The position numbers and the translations under genes were made by a program. The notes under the pieces are model-generated. The model did no database searches. It saw nothing but the letters and a program-made list of their open reading frames with translations, and had not been told where the DNA came from. 64,000 nucleotides of DNA from Leptofilum sp041748655 (GTDB lineage Bacteria; Chloroflexota; Anaerolineae; Promineifilales; Promineifilaceae): contig JBGTCV010000071.1 of assembly GCA_041748655.1 (NCBI GenBank), positions 79,707-143,706 of the forward strand, given 5' to 3'. Below are positions 27,309 through 34,953 of this stretch, one piece after another. Numbering within the stretch: the stretch's first letter is position 1; each line of letters begins with the position of its first letter.

Positions 27309-28151
27309 TTATAGAGAGAACATCTCCGGGGCGATGGTCCCGTCGCAAATTTTGGTTACCGGGCCGATAAGTGTACCGTAAAAATTTTCGTCTAGCGAGA
27401 CGGACAGCGTGCCGCCGGGCATATGAACCGTGACGCTGTTATCGCATAGACCTAGCCGGTGGGCAACGGCCGTTGCCGCCGTGCTGCTGCTGCCAGAAGC
27501 AAGGGTGTAGCTGGCTCCTCGCTCCCAAATCTCAATCTGGATGTTTTGCCGGTCTCGCACAAACAAAAATTGCACGTTGGTGCGGCGCGGAAACAGCGGC
27601 GAATGCTCTATAAGCGGCCCATAGCTGTGCGCCAGTTCGGTAGTGGGGAGGGCATCCAGCAAAACAACGCAGTGGGGATTGCCCAGCGTGGCCGCGCTAA
27701 AGCGAAACGTACGGTCTGCTACTGTCATCATCTCGTTCAGCACCTCCCGGGCAGGGCCGGTGACGGGAATTTCTGCACTGTGAAAGCGCACCTGCCCCAT
27801 GGCGACTTGGATGATACGGCCGTCTTCTCCAATAGTACACGTCACCGGGCCGCCCAGCGTTTCCACGGTAAATGGCTCATGCGCCACCCGGCCTGTGTCT
27901 AGCAGATAACGGGCAAAGATGCGCAGCCCATTGCCGCTTTTTTCCGCGTCGCTGCCGTCGGGGTTGTAGATGCGCAGGCCAAAGTCGCACGTTTTGCTGG
28001 GCAGCGGCCCCAGCAAAATGCCATCTGACCCCACGCCAAAGTGTGGGTGGCAAATGGTTTGAATCGCCGCCTCGCTGAGCGATTCAGCCAGCGACGCCGG
28101 CTCAATCACAATATAAATATTGCCAAGCCCATGGTATTTTGCAAAGTTCAT
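27309..28151 (-). CDS. Diaminopimelate-epimerase-like protein lacking both catalytic cysteines
   Basis: This protein has 280 residues and the full DapF fold pattern: MNFAKYHGLGN start, NPDGSDAEKSGNGLR, GNPHCV, and WERGASYTLASGSSSTAA. In DapF, two cysteines act as the acid/base pair. Here both positions are serine: S72 (codon AGC) in the first motif and S219 (codon TCT) in the second. The usual GNDF at the start is GNIY. The fold and substrate pocket appear kept, but the standard thiolate racemisation should not work. The gene follows two membrane-protein genes by 29 bp and precedes MOSC, so it is not in a lysine-biosynthesis context. It may be a neofunctionalised relative. I give no symbol for that reason. 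Confidence 0.85.
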   Translation of the reverse strand: MNFAKYHGLGNIYIVIEPASLAESLSEAAIQTICHPHFGVGSDGILLGPLPSKTCDFGLRIYNPDGSDAEKSGNGLRIFARYLLDTGRVAHEPFTVETLGGPVTCTIGEDGRIIQVAMGQVRFHSAEIPVTGPAREVLNEMMTVADRTFRFSAATLGNPHCVVLLDALPTTELAHSYGPLIEHSPLFPRRTNVQFLFVRDRQNIQIEIWERGASYTLASGSSSTAATAVAHRLGLCDNSVTVHMPGGTLSVSLDENFYGTLIGPVTKICDGTIAPEMFSL

Positions 28152-28180
28152 AGTGTCCTCAACGATTCAAAAAATGAAAC

Positions 28181-28591
28181 TTAGCGCCCCTTTCTGGAAA
28201 CAACCCGCCACCAACTGTGCCCTATAAAACAAAGTATGGCACAGAGTTCTACTCCGCGACCCATGAATAAAATCCAGCGTCCGGCGCGGAAAGTGGTACC
28301 TGCCACTACTAACCAGATACCCAGATTGAGTAAAATAAAGGCGATTTGGGCCAGAATGACGTTGGGCCGCTGCGGTTTTTGCCAATAGCGGGGCAAAATC
28401 CAGAAAGCGACACCCATCGTCAGCTGCACAATCCAGCCGATCAGTAAAAACTCGATGTGGGCTGGCAGCCAGGTCCACAAGGCCGGATGCAAGTTAAAGC
28501 CTTTGTGCGTTAATAGTAAGGCCCCAACCGTAAACCCCAACAGGAGATAAATAAATGCTGTGCGGATCATCCATTGGCTGAGACGAGGCAT
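28181..28591 (-). CDS. Small four-helix membrane protein, haem-copper-oxidase-subunit-I-like (copy B)
   Basis: This protein has 136 residues and four membrane helices. The segment HIEFLLIGWIVQLTMGVAFWILPR has a helix-start His and the GxxxQxxxGVxxWxxP pattern of the CcoN/NorB-type oxidase core. It is a paralogue of the gene immediately upstream (28593-29024), starting one base after that gene's stop, with GGAG overlapping it. It is far shorter than an oxidase subunit (about 450 residues), so it may bind haem or quinone without being a full oxidase. That is inference. Confidence 0.6.
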   Translation of the reverse strand: MPRLSQWMIRTAFIYLLLGFTVGALLLTHKGFNLHPALWTWLPAHIEFLLIGWIVQLTMGVAFWILPRYWQKPQRPNVILAQIAFILLNLGIWLVVAGTTFRAGRWILFMGRGVELCAILCFIGHSWWRVVSRKGR

Positions 28592-28592
28592 T

Positions 28593-29024
28593 TTATTCTC
28601 CGCGATACCGCTCTTTGATGCGAGGCCAGGCCAAAACTACAAACAGAACGGCTGCCAGCCATTGCAAAACAGCTGAAATAACCAGCAGCCAGCGAAATCC
28701 TAAGGTCGGTTGCAGACTAAGCATGGGTTCTGCCACAACGCGCAGCAGCAGGCCAACATTTAGCAAATAAAAGGTGAGCCAGCCCAATTTTTCATTCCCG
28801 CGCGGCTTTAACCGGGTAATGATGGGAAACATCCAATAGATGACACCAAAAATCATTTGTGTTACCCAGCCTACCAAAAACAGGTGGAAGTAAGCTGGAT
28901 TCATGTAGCGAATGAATGCTGGAACCCTTTCGGGGTTTGGCAAAGCCAGTATCAGTCCTAGCAGCAGAGCAGCCGCCAAATAGATAAAAGCCGCCTTAAT
29001 AAACCATCGTGTTAACGTGGGCAT
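28593..29024 (-). CDS. Small four-helix membrane protein, haem-copper-oxidase-subunit-I-like (copy A)
   Basis: This protein has 143 residues from the ATG at 29024 (MPTLTRWFIKAAFIYL), which has AAGG upstream. The open frame extends 24 codons further but without a start site. It has four helices, with YFHLFLVGWVTQMIFGVIYW matching copy B. It is the first gene of a probable minus-strand operon (copy A, copy B, DapF-like, MOSC), divergent from the ArsR-type regulator gene. Confidence 0.6.
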   Translation of the reverse strand: MPTLTRWFIKAAFIYLAAALLLGLILALPNPERVPAFIRYMNPAYFHLFLVGWVTQMIFGVIYWMFPIITRLKPRGNEKLGWLTFYLLNVGLLLRVVAEPMLSLQPTLGFRWLLVISAVLQWLAAVLFVVLAWPRIKERYRGE

Positions 29025-29130
29025 TAGTCCAATCCTTAGGCAGTAAACTATTTCTCTCGCATCCCATTGTACAAGAGGGCTCCTCTTGCAGCACAAAACT
29101 GACAGATTGTTCCTGAACGCCAGGAAAGGC

Positions 29131-29159
29131 TTGACAATGATGTTTAATTCAGTTAATAT
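29131..29159 (+). promoter_or_regulatory. Sigma-70-type promoter of the ArsR gene
   Basis: TTGACA (29131-29136), a 17-bp spacer, and TAATAT (29154-29159). The predicted start falls inside the operator at 29166-29181. Confidence 0.85.
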
Positions 29160-29165
29160 CTCTAT

Positions 29166-29181
29166 ATCGTAAAAATACGAT
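29166..29181. promoter_or_regulatory. ArsR-type operator 1
   Basis: The inverted repeat ATCGTAAAAATACGAT begins 7 bp after the -10 element. It is identical to the copy at 29633-29648, so binding would block initiation of arsR and probably of the permease gene. Confidence 0.85.
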
Positions 29182-29210
29182 TTAATATTTATTAAAAATG
29201 GGAATGTAAT

Positions 29211-29537
29211 ATGGACAAAATGAACCCAACAATTTTAGAACCTTGCTGCACGCTGGATATTGCTGGTGCTGAACAGGATCGTCTGGTTAAAATGTTTAAA
29301 GCGGTTGGTAATCCTACCCGCTTTGAAATCATGAAGTTTCTGGTGACGCACCCAACCTGCATCACCGGTGATATTGTCGCTTATTTGCCAATTGCCCAGG
29401 CAACCGTTTCCCAACACCTGAAAGTGCTGCGCCGGGCGGGCTGGATTGAAGGCACGCTGCAAGGGTCGGCCACGAGCTACTGCCTGCACGAAACGAATAT
29501 TGGTTGGTTCAAGCAGAAAATTGGCGACATATTTTAG
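29211..29537 (+). CDS. ArsR/SmtB-family metal(loid)-responsive repressor
   Basis: This 108-residue winged-helix protein has NPTRFEIMKFL and the recognition helix QATVSQHLKVLRRAG followed by the wing (WIEGTLQGSATSYCL). Cysteines at 12-13 (EPCC), in HPTC near the helix and near the C-terminus could bind a soft metal or arsenite. Two identical operators, one over its own promoter and one before the permease gene, support autorepression and control of the exporter. The inducer is unknown. Confidence 0.9.
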   Translation: MDKMNPTILEPCCTLDIAGAEQDRLVKMFKAVGNPTRFEIMKFLVTHPTCITGDIVAYLPIAQATVSQHLKVLRRAGWIEGTLQGSATSYCLHETNIGWFKQKIGDIF

Positions 29538-29539
29538 TG

Positions 29540-29600
29540 GTGCGAGGCACTGGCCAAGCGGTTCCAGCCAATTGAAACTCTTTTGGCCAGTGCCTTGCAC
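29540..29600 (+). repeat. Hairpin between arsR-type and permease genes
   Basis: GTGCGAGGCACTGGCCAA (29540-29557) pairs with 29583-29600 with one mismatch. No T-run follows directly. It may act as an attenuator or message-processing site. Confidence 0.5.
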
Positions 29601-29632
29601 CTGAGTAGGCACGAATTTTTTTCACCGTATCT

Positions 29633-29648
29633 ATCGTAAAAATACGAT
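29633..29648. promoter_or_regulatory. ArsR-type operator 2
   Basis: An exact second copy of ATCGTAAAAATACGAT, 12 bp upstream of the permease ATG. Its position suggests separate repression of the permease gene. Confidence 0.85.
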
Positions 29649-29660
29649 AAAGGAAATCAA

Positions 29661-30779
29661 ATGATCACAGAATTGCAGTTTTTATTGAACTTTGTAGTCG
29701 AAAATCTGGTCAAAATCTGGCCTTACCTGCTCATCACTATACCGGTGGCCGTGGCGGTGCAGCTTTCCGGCGCGTCGAACTATATCCGGCGGGCCTTAAC
29801 CGCCCGGCCGATGTTGGCGATTTTGTTGGCAACGGCCGTTGGCGCATTCAGCCCGTTCTGCTCCTGCACCGTCATTCCTCTGGTGGCGGCTCTGCTCATT
29901 GGTGGCGTGCCGCTGGCACCCGTGATGTCGTTTTGGATCGCCTCGCCGTCGATGGATCCGGAAATATTTTTCCTGAGCGTGGCCACCATTGGCTGGGATC
30001 TGGCCGTGTGGCGGCTGGCGGCTACGCTGGTGATGAGCCTGGGTGCGGGGTATATCACCCAGCTTGCCGTCAATCGCCACTGGTTTGGCGCTCAAATTTT
30101 GCGGAAAAGGGCTTCTGCCAGCGGTGTTTCAACTTTTTCCATCAGGGAACCGCTTGCGGCTGGCTGGCGCAAACTGGTCGATTGGGGCCGCCAACCAGGG
30201 CCAGCACAAGGCGTCATGGCCACAACAAGCGGCCTGCCCGCTTTGATCAGCCTCGACTTGCCGTTAATAAATAACGCGGCTGAAGAACCTGGCTGTTCTG
30301 GCAATACCACCTGTACCATTCCAGCCAAAGCGGAAGCGCCTGCCTGTGGCTCAGGCTGCGTCACGCCTGTGCCGTTCAAGACGAAGCTGTTCCGGGAAAC
30401 GTGGGCGGCCACCACGCTGGTGGTGAAGTTTGTGCTGCTGGCTTTTGTGTTGGAGGCGCTCATTATCCGCTTCGTTCCGGCGGAATGGATCAGTAACTTG
30501 CTGGGGCAGCAAAATCCGCTGGCGATTTTATTGGCGGCGTTCATTGGTGTGCCGGTGTACACCAGCAATCTGTCGGCCTTGCCGATGGTGAGCGGCTTGC
30601 TGGCGCAGGGGATGAATCCGGCGGCAGGGCTGGCCTTTCTGGTAGCCGGGCCGACCACGACGCTGCCCGCCATGGCGGCAGTCTGGCAGCTGGTTAACCG
30701 GCGTGTTTTTGGCTTGTATGTGGCGTTTGCCCTGGTTGGGGCGGTGCTTGCGGGTTACGTATATCAGCTGTTTGGTTAA
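29661..30779 (+). CDS. DUF318/ArsP-like metal(loid) permease
   Basis: This protein has 372 residues and about eight to nine membrane helices. The first half has the family signature FSPFCSCTVIPL in a helix. A cytoplasmic loop in the middle (about 180-240) carries a cysteine cluster (EEPGCSGNTTC, then ACGSGC) fit to bind metal. The second half has GVPVYTSNLSALP and GPTTTLPAMAAVW. Related permeases export methylated arsenicals or metals such as Cu and Zn. With its own ArsR-type operator, this is a metal(loid) resistance pair. The exact ion cannot be read. Confidence 0.85.
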   Translation: MITELQFLLNFVVENLVKIWPYLLITIPVAVAVQLSGASNYIRRALTARPMLAILLATAVGAFSPFCSCTVIPLVAALLIGGVPLAPVMSFWIASPSMDPEIFFLSVATIGWDLAVWRLAATLVMSLGAGYITQLAVNRHWFGAQILRKRASASGVSTFSIREPLAAGWRKLVDWGRQPGPAQGVMATTSGLPALISLDLPLINNAAEEPGCSGNTTCTIPAKAEAPACGSGCVTPVPFKTKLFRETWAATTLVVKFVLLAFVLEALIIRFVPAEWISNLLGQQNPLAILLAAFIGVPVYTSNLSALPMVSGLLAQGMNPAAGLAFLVAGPTTTLPAMAAVWQLVNRRVFGLYVAFALVGAVLAGYVYQLFG

Positions 30780-31100
30780 TGGTGCAGCCACTTTTCATAA
30801 TTAATTGCATGAAGTCCCAACCCGCAAGGCCGTAAACGACCTGGCTACAAGATGAAAGCCCCAAAGGGGCTAAATACAAGGCCCCACGGGCCTTCCATCT
30901 CGTAGCCAGGGGCTTTAGCCACCTGCGGATGGCCGCCACCTGCGGATGGCCGCCCTCGGCGAAGACGTTCATGCGATTGCCCTATCAATGGGCCACCCAA
31001 GGCTTTGACACCGCCTTTAAATCCATTAAACTATATGCAGTTTTGTTTTGAAAGGCGGCTCGGGGTGGGTTTAGCAAGCAAGTTCCGAGAAGCCTTTCAT
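30780..31100. repeat. Repeat-filled gap
   Basis: An imperfect 23-bp inverted repeat (30840-30862 with 30888-30910, three mismatches) encloses a smaller AGGGGC/GCCCC hairpin. An exact 17-bp tandem duplication follows (GCCACCTGCGGATGGCC at 30918 and 30935). No gene is supported. Confidence 0.6.
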
Positions 31101-31325
31101 TCATTTACCCCGGTTTTGGCGACGTGCCTGTCGCGCTTCCGTCTTTTGCTCTGCTTTGTTCCGTCGAAAACGCTTGTTGTTCCGCTGGCGCACCTCATCG
31201 GGTACGCGATATTGCAGACACAACTCACGGGACTCGGCGGCAGTGATCGGCTTGCCCTGGAGGTCGCGCAGCTCATACGGCCGTTGTGCCTTCGGGTGTT
31301 CAAGATTTTGCGGGGTTGACACCAT
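31101..31325 (-). CDS. Small basic hypothetical protein
   Basis: This 74-residue frame begins MVSTPQNLEHPKAQRPYELR and has the word-like segment LRDLQGKPITAAESRELCLQY, followed by a very Lys/Arg/Gln-rich end. I do not recognise it. The composition after residue 50 could suit nucleic-acid binding. There is no clear Shine-Dalgarno sequence, and it stands among repeats, so it may be a decayed fragment. Confidence 0.35.
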   Translation of the reverse strand: MVSTPQNLEHPKAQRPYELRDLQGKPITAAESRELCLQYRVPDEVRQRNNKRFRRNKAEQKTEARQARRQNRGK

Positions 31326-31328
31326 TTG

Positions 31329-31382
31329 TAGGGGCGACCCTTGTGGTCGCCCTCGACTGGGCGGGCACAAGACCCGCCCCTG
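31329..31382. repeat. Composite double-hairpin repeat
   Basis: GGGCGACC/GGTCGCCC and GGGCGGG/CCCGCCC hairpins lie side by side within outer GTAGGGGCG and CGCCCCTGC ends. The outline resembles GTAGGGGCG-type mobile palindromes seen in several phyla. Confidence 0.6.
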
Positions 31383-31750
31383 CATTGACAGATACCCCAC
31401 GAAATCCCAAAGAGCCCCAAAAATAAAGCTTCAAGGCGCTCTCATCCACGCCAGCCACATCTGTTGGGCTGTATTGCACAGTCACTGTCACTGGCTCTTG
31501 GAAAGCAAAGCCGTCTTGAAGATTGTCATGCTGAGCGGAGTCTTCGGAGCGAAGCATCCCGCTTACACAGAGGAACGGGATGCTTCGGAGGACCTCAGCA
31601 TGACACGCTTTTTTGCTAGATTTGTAAAGCACAGATTGCCTGAAATGAACCATGCCACATTTTGCTACCAGGTTTTCATTCACAATTCACGATTATCGAC
31701 AATTTTTTGTCGATGTTGGCGCGTAGGCGCCTATCTCATAAGGTACTAAA
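31383..31750. other. Gap with a further inverted repeat
   Basis: No gene is supported here. The main feature is the inverted repeat TGTCATGCTGAG (31524-31535) with its complement at 31593-31604. It encloses a second pair, GAAGCATCCCG (31551) and CGGGATGCTTC (31576), a common genomic repeat outline. Confidence 0.6.
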
Positions 31751-32551
31751 ATGGACACAATTTTTCTAAAACTCGGCGGCTCGTTGATAACCGACAAAAC
31801 TCAGGTGGAAACCGTGCGGGCAGACGTGTTGGTCCGGCTGGCGGAGGAGATTGCCCAGGCTCGGCGGGAAAATCTGGCGCTGCGGCTGGTGCTGGGGCAC
31901 GGCAGCGGCTCGTTTGGGCACGTGGCCGGGGCCAAACACGGCACGCGCCAGGGGGTACAAGACGCCGCAGGCTGGCGCGGCTTTGCCGAGGTGAGCGACG
32001 CGGCGGGACGGCTGAACCGGCAGGTGCTGGCAGCTTTGCTGGCGGCGGACGTTCCGGCAGTGGGCCTGTCGCCGTCGGCGTCGGTGGGGTGTGTAGACGG
32101 CCGTATCCAAACCATCGCCGCACATCCGGTCCAGGCGGCGCTGACTGCCGGCCTGGTGCCCGTGGTGTACGGCGACGTGGCGTTCGATGCCGTGCGCGGC
32201 GGCACGATTGTCTCCACAGAAGAGGTGATGATGGCGCTGGCGGGGGAAATACGGCCGTCGTGGCTGCTGCTGGCGGGGGAGACAGCGGGCGTTTATGACC
32301 AATCTGGGCAGGTGATTCCAGCCATCAGCCGGGCAAATTACGACGAAATTGAAGCAGCGCTGGGCGGCTCACGCGGCACCGACGTGACGGGTGGCATGGC
32401 AACAAAGGTGCAAAGCATGTTGGCCCTGGTCGATCAGTTTCCCCAAATGTCAATCCGTATTTTTTCCGGACTAGAGCCGGGCAGTTTGGCTCAGACGCTG
32501 CTGCATCCGGCGCAGGCGGGTGGCACCCGCCTGGGGCTGACCTGGGGCTGA
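31751..32551 (+). CDS. ipk: Isopentenyl phosphate kinase
   Basis: This protein has 266 residues of the amino-acid-kinase fold. It begins MDTIFLKLGGSLITDK and has GHGSGSFGHVAGAKHG with the catalytic His typical of IPK, GLSPSASV, VYGDVAFD and a C-terminal GGMATKVQSML. It phosphorylates isopentenyl phosphate to isopentenyl diphosphate, the last step of the alternative mevalonate route known from archaea and from Roseiflexus in the Chloroflexota. No other mevalonate genes are in the window. The ATG lacks an obvious Shine-Dalgarno sequence but the family begins here. Confidence 0.88.
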   Translation: MDTIFLKLGGSLITDKTQVETVRADVLVRLAEEIAQARRENLALRLVLGHGSGSFGHVAGAKHGTRQGVQDAAGWRGFAEVSDAAGRLNRQVLAALLAADVPAVGLSPSASVGCVDGRIQTIAAHPVQAALTAGLVPVVYGDVAFDAVRGGTIVSTEEVMMALAGEIRPSWLLLAGETAGVYDQSGQVIPAISRANYDEIEAALGGSRGTDVTGGMATKVQSMLALVDQFPQMSIRIFSGLEPGSLAQTLLHPAQAGGTRLGLTWG

Positions 32552-32605
32552 AGCCGCCAGGCTAGTGAAAATTCTCTTAATTCTCTGTGCTCTCTGTGGC
32601 AAAAA

Positions 32606-34060
32606 TCAAGAAAAATGCTGGTTGTTATCTAGCTCGTTTGGGGAGAGGATCTTGAGGGGGATGGTTCCCTCGGCCGGTTTGCCCGGCTGATAAACCACCA
32701 GTGAGGCGCCAATAAGCGCGTCCCAGACGTCGCCCATCGTGTCGGCGAGGATGATGGGTTTGCCGAGCTGGTTGGCGATATCTTGCGGCGAAATATCGTC
32801 CAGGGCGATGCGGTCGGGGTGGTCGAACATGACGCGGGGCAGCAGGAGCAGGTCGCTGAGTTCGGCCGTTTTCAACTGTTCCAACACATCGGCACCCATG
32901 AGCAGCCCGGCGGTGGTGATGGTGCCGCCCAACCGCTCGTTTTTGATTTCTTGTACAGAGATTTGTGCGTCGGCGAGGGCCTGGAATTGAACGGCCGTTT
33001 CCCGCAAAATTGGCGCAAACAGAGCGCCTGTTACCAAGGTTAGAGATTGGAGATTAGGGATTGGAGATCCGTCTGCATTTGCCAATCTCCAATCTCCAAT
33101 CTCCTTCTTCACTTCTTCCCACTCATCCAAAAAGTAGCGCACCATGCCCAGGCCGTTTTCGTGCAGTTCCTGGCCATCGTACGCTTCCAACTGGGGCACG
33201 GTGCGGCTGGTGACCAGATACCATTCGTCGGTGGGGTAGACAAAACGGACGCCGAATTTTTCCAGGAAATGGGCCTGCATCGACTCGACATAATCCAGGG
33301 TTACGGCCGCTTCCTCCCGCGTGTGGGTGCGCATCTGGTATTTGTGCTGCTTCGTCAGCCCCACCGGCACCACGCTGACGGACTGCACCGTGGGCCACAG
33401 TTCGGCCAGATCGGCAATAGATTTTTCCAGCCAAATGCCGTCGTTGACTTCTGGTGTGATCACAATTTGGGTATGCACCTCGATGCCGCGCTCGCCCAGC
33501 CAGCGGAGCTGCTCCAGGATGTCTGGCGCGGCTTTGTTGCGCAGATAGCGCCGCCGTTCCGCCATGTCGGAAACGTGGACGGAGACGTAGAGCGGCGACA
33601 AATGCATGTTTTCGATGCGCCACCAGTCGTGTTCGTTCAGGTTGGTAAGGGTGACGTAATGGCCGAAGAGGAAGCTGTAGCGGTAATCATCATCTTTGAT
33701 GTAAAGCGTGCGGCGGAAGCGGGGGGCCATTTGCAGCACAAAGCAAAATTCGCACAAATTGTTGCAGCGGCGAATATCGGTGTCGAAAGTGGGGTGGGCA
33801 AATTCTAGACCCAGCGCCTGGTTGTAGCGCCGTCTGGCGGCAGTTGTGATCATCTCGCCGCCGCGCCGCACCAGCAGCGTCAATTCTTCTTCGGCCGCAT
33901 AATACTGCACGTCGATGACGTCTTCTACCGGGCTGCCGTTGATGGCCAACAGCTCATCCCCCGGCAGCAGCCCCACTTTGGCGGCCACGCTGCCCGGTTC
34001 GATGGCCACAATCTGGCCGCCGGTATAGGTGCTGAGGTCGATTTCTTGAAAAAGAGGCAT
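32606..34060 (-). CDS. DUF512 PDZ/radical-SAM-like protein with an in-frame palindromic insert
   Basis: This protein has 484 residues. An N-terminal PDZ-like domain (about 10-65, GSVAAKVGLLPGDELLAINGSP) precedes a radical-SAM-like core with CNNLCEFCF (cysteines 99, 103, 106; CxxxCxxC). The C-terminal part (about 250-484) is DUF512. The family is widespread next to cell-cycle genes; its substrate is unknown. Around residues 319-340 (EIGDWRLANADGSPIPNLQ) the coding DNA is a 22-bp-arm inverted repeat of the intergenic GATTGGA type, which looks like an inserted element kept in frame. It follows cmk on the same strand. Confidence 0.85.
   Translation of the reverse strand: MPLFQEIDLSTYTGGQIVAIEPGSVAAKVGLLPGDELLAINGSPVEDVIDVQYYAAEEELTLLVRRGGEMITTAARRRYNQALGLEFAHPTFDTDIRRCNNLCEFCFVLQMAPRFRRTLYIKDDDYRYSFLFGHYVTLTNLNEHDWWRIENMHLSPLYVSVHVSDMAERRRYLRNKAAPDILEQLRWLGERGIEVHTQIVITPEVNDGIWLEKSIADLAELWPTVQSVSVVPVGLTKQHKYQMRTHTREEAAVTLDYVESMQAHFLEKFGVRFVYPTDEWYLVTSRTVPQLEAYDGQELHENGLGMVRYFLDEWEEVKKEIGDWRLANADGSPIPNLQSLTLVTGALFAPILRETAVQFQALADAQISVQEIKNERLGGTITTAGLLMGADVLEQLKTAELSDLLLLPRVMFDHPDRIALDDISPQDIANQLGKPIILADTMGDVWDALIGASLVVYQPGKPAEGTIPLKILSPNELDNNQHFS
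33043..33103. repeat. In-gene palindrome of GATTGGA words
   Basis: The arm 33043-33064 (GAGATTGGAGATTAGGGATT plus GG) pairs with 33082-33103 with two mismatches. It lies wholly inside the DUF512 coding sequence without breaking the frame. Confidence 0.8.
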
Positions 34061-34076
34061 TTTTACTTCCGGTATT

Positions 34077-34155
34077 CAGTGATCAGTAGGTCAGTAGGTC
34101 AGTAATCAGTTCTGAACACCGACCTACTGATTACTGACTCACTGACTCACTGATC
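34077..34155. repeat. Palindrome of CAGTAATCAG/GTAGGTCAGT words overlapping the cmk 3' end
   Basis: Reiterated GTAGGTCAGT on the left pairs with ACTGACTCACTGA-type words on the right. The final cmk codons (SESVSQ) and stop are inside the right arm. Confidence 0.75.
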
Positions 34156-34829
34156 ATCTGCAAAATAGTGTTCACAATCTCCGCTGGTGGCTGCGCGGTG
34201 CTGTCGATGCGGATGGCGTCGGTGGCGGGGCGGAGCGGGGAATGTTCCCGGTTGCTGTCGATTTCGTCGCGGCGCTGCACGTCGGCCAGGATGTGGCTGT
34301 AGTCGGCGGTGTGGCCCTGGGCCTGGCGGTCGTGGCTGCGGCGGCGGGCACGCTCCTCGGCGCTGGCGGTGATGTACAGCTTCAGCGGCGCATCGGGCAT
34401 GACGACGGTACCGATGTCCCGCCCGACCATAACAACCGCGCCCCGATCACCAAAGCTGCGCTGCCGTCTGACCATCTCTTGCCGCACGCCCAGGTAGCTG
34501 GAGACGAGCGAGACATTGGCGTCTACGGCCGGATCGCGCAGCTGCCAGGTGATATCTTGCCCATCAACGAGAACGGTGTAGTGACGGCCGTCTTTCTCGC
34601 GTTGGGCCGGATAGATGTCGATCTGGGTGTTGTGGGCGAGTTGGGTAACGGCCGTTTCATCCGCCACCTCTATCCCATGTTCCAATGCCGCCCAGGTAAC
34701 TGCCCGGTACATGCAGCCCGTGTCCAGGTATAAATAGTTCAGCCTTTCGGCCAGCAGTCGCCCCACGGTCGATTTCCCGGACGCAGCCGGACCGTCGATG
34801 GCAATTACAGAAATTTCTTTCTTTACCAA
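34131..34829 (-). CDS. cmk: Cytidylate kinase
   Basis: This 232-residue CMP kinase has the P-loop IDGPAASGKSTVGR, the CMP-binding LDTGCMYRAVTW and later VGRDIGTVVMPDAPLKLYITA. It converts CMP and dCMP to diphosphates in the cytoplasm. It lies between rluB and the DUF512 gene, a common bacterial arrangement. The natural C-terminus ends soon after TILQMI; the last residues derive from an overlapping repeat. Confidence 0.95.
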   Translation of the reverse strand: MVKKEISVIAIDGPAASGKSTVGRLLAERLNYLYLDTGCMYRAVTWAALEHGIEVADETAVTQLAHNTQIDIYPAQREKDGRHYTVLVDGQDITWQLRDPAVDANVSLVSSYLGVRQEMVRRQRSFGDRGAVVMVGRDIGTVVMPDAPLKLYITASAEERARRRSHDRQAQGHTADYSHILADVQRRDEIDSNREHSPLRPATDAIRIDSTAQPPAEIVNTILQMISESVSQ

Positions 34830-34847
34830 TACTTTTTCCTCTAGGTA

Positions 34848-34953
34848 AACGCAGATTTCGCAGATTTTTTGCCTTTAATCTGCGTGAATCTGCGAAATCT
34901 GCGGATTATTTTTTGACAAAACGTTAATTCGAATAATGTCTATTTTTTTGGCC
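34848..34953. repeat. Dispersed intergenic repeat, copy B (AATCTGCG family)
   Basis: AACGCAGATTTCGCAGATTT pairs with the following AATCTGCG(A)AATCTGCG words. Bases 34868-34953 align with 13502-13587. The repeat runs into the rluB 3' end and encodes its last residues (GPKK) and TAG stop. Confidence 0.75.

Noticed and set aside
31156..31749. 197-codon plus-strand frame across the repeat gap
   Set aside because: It runs through several mobile palindromes and has no family resemblance.
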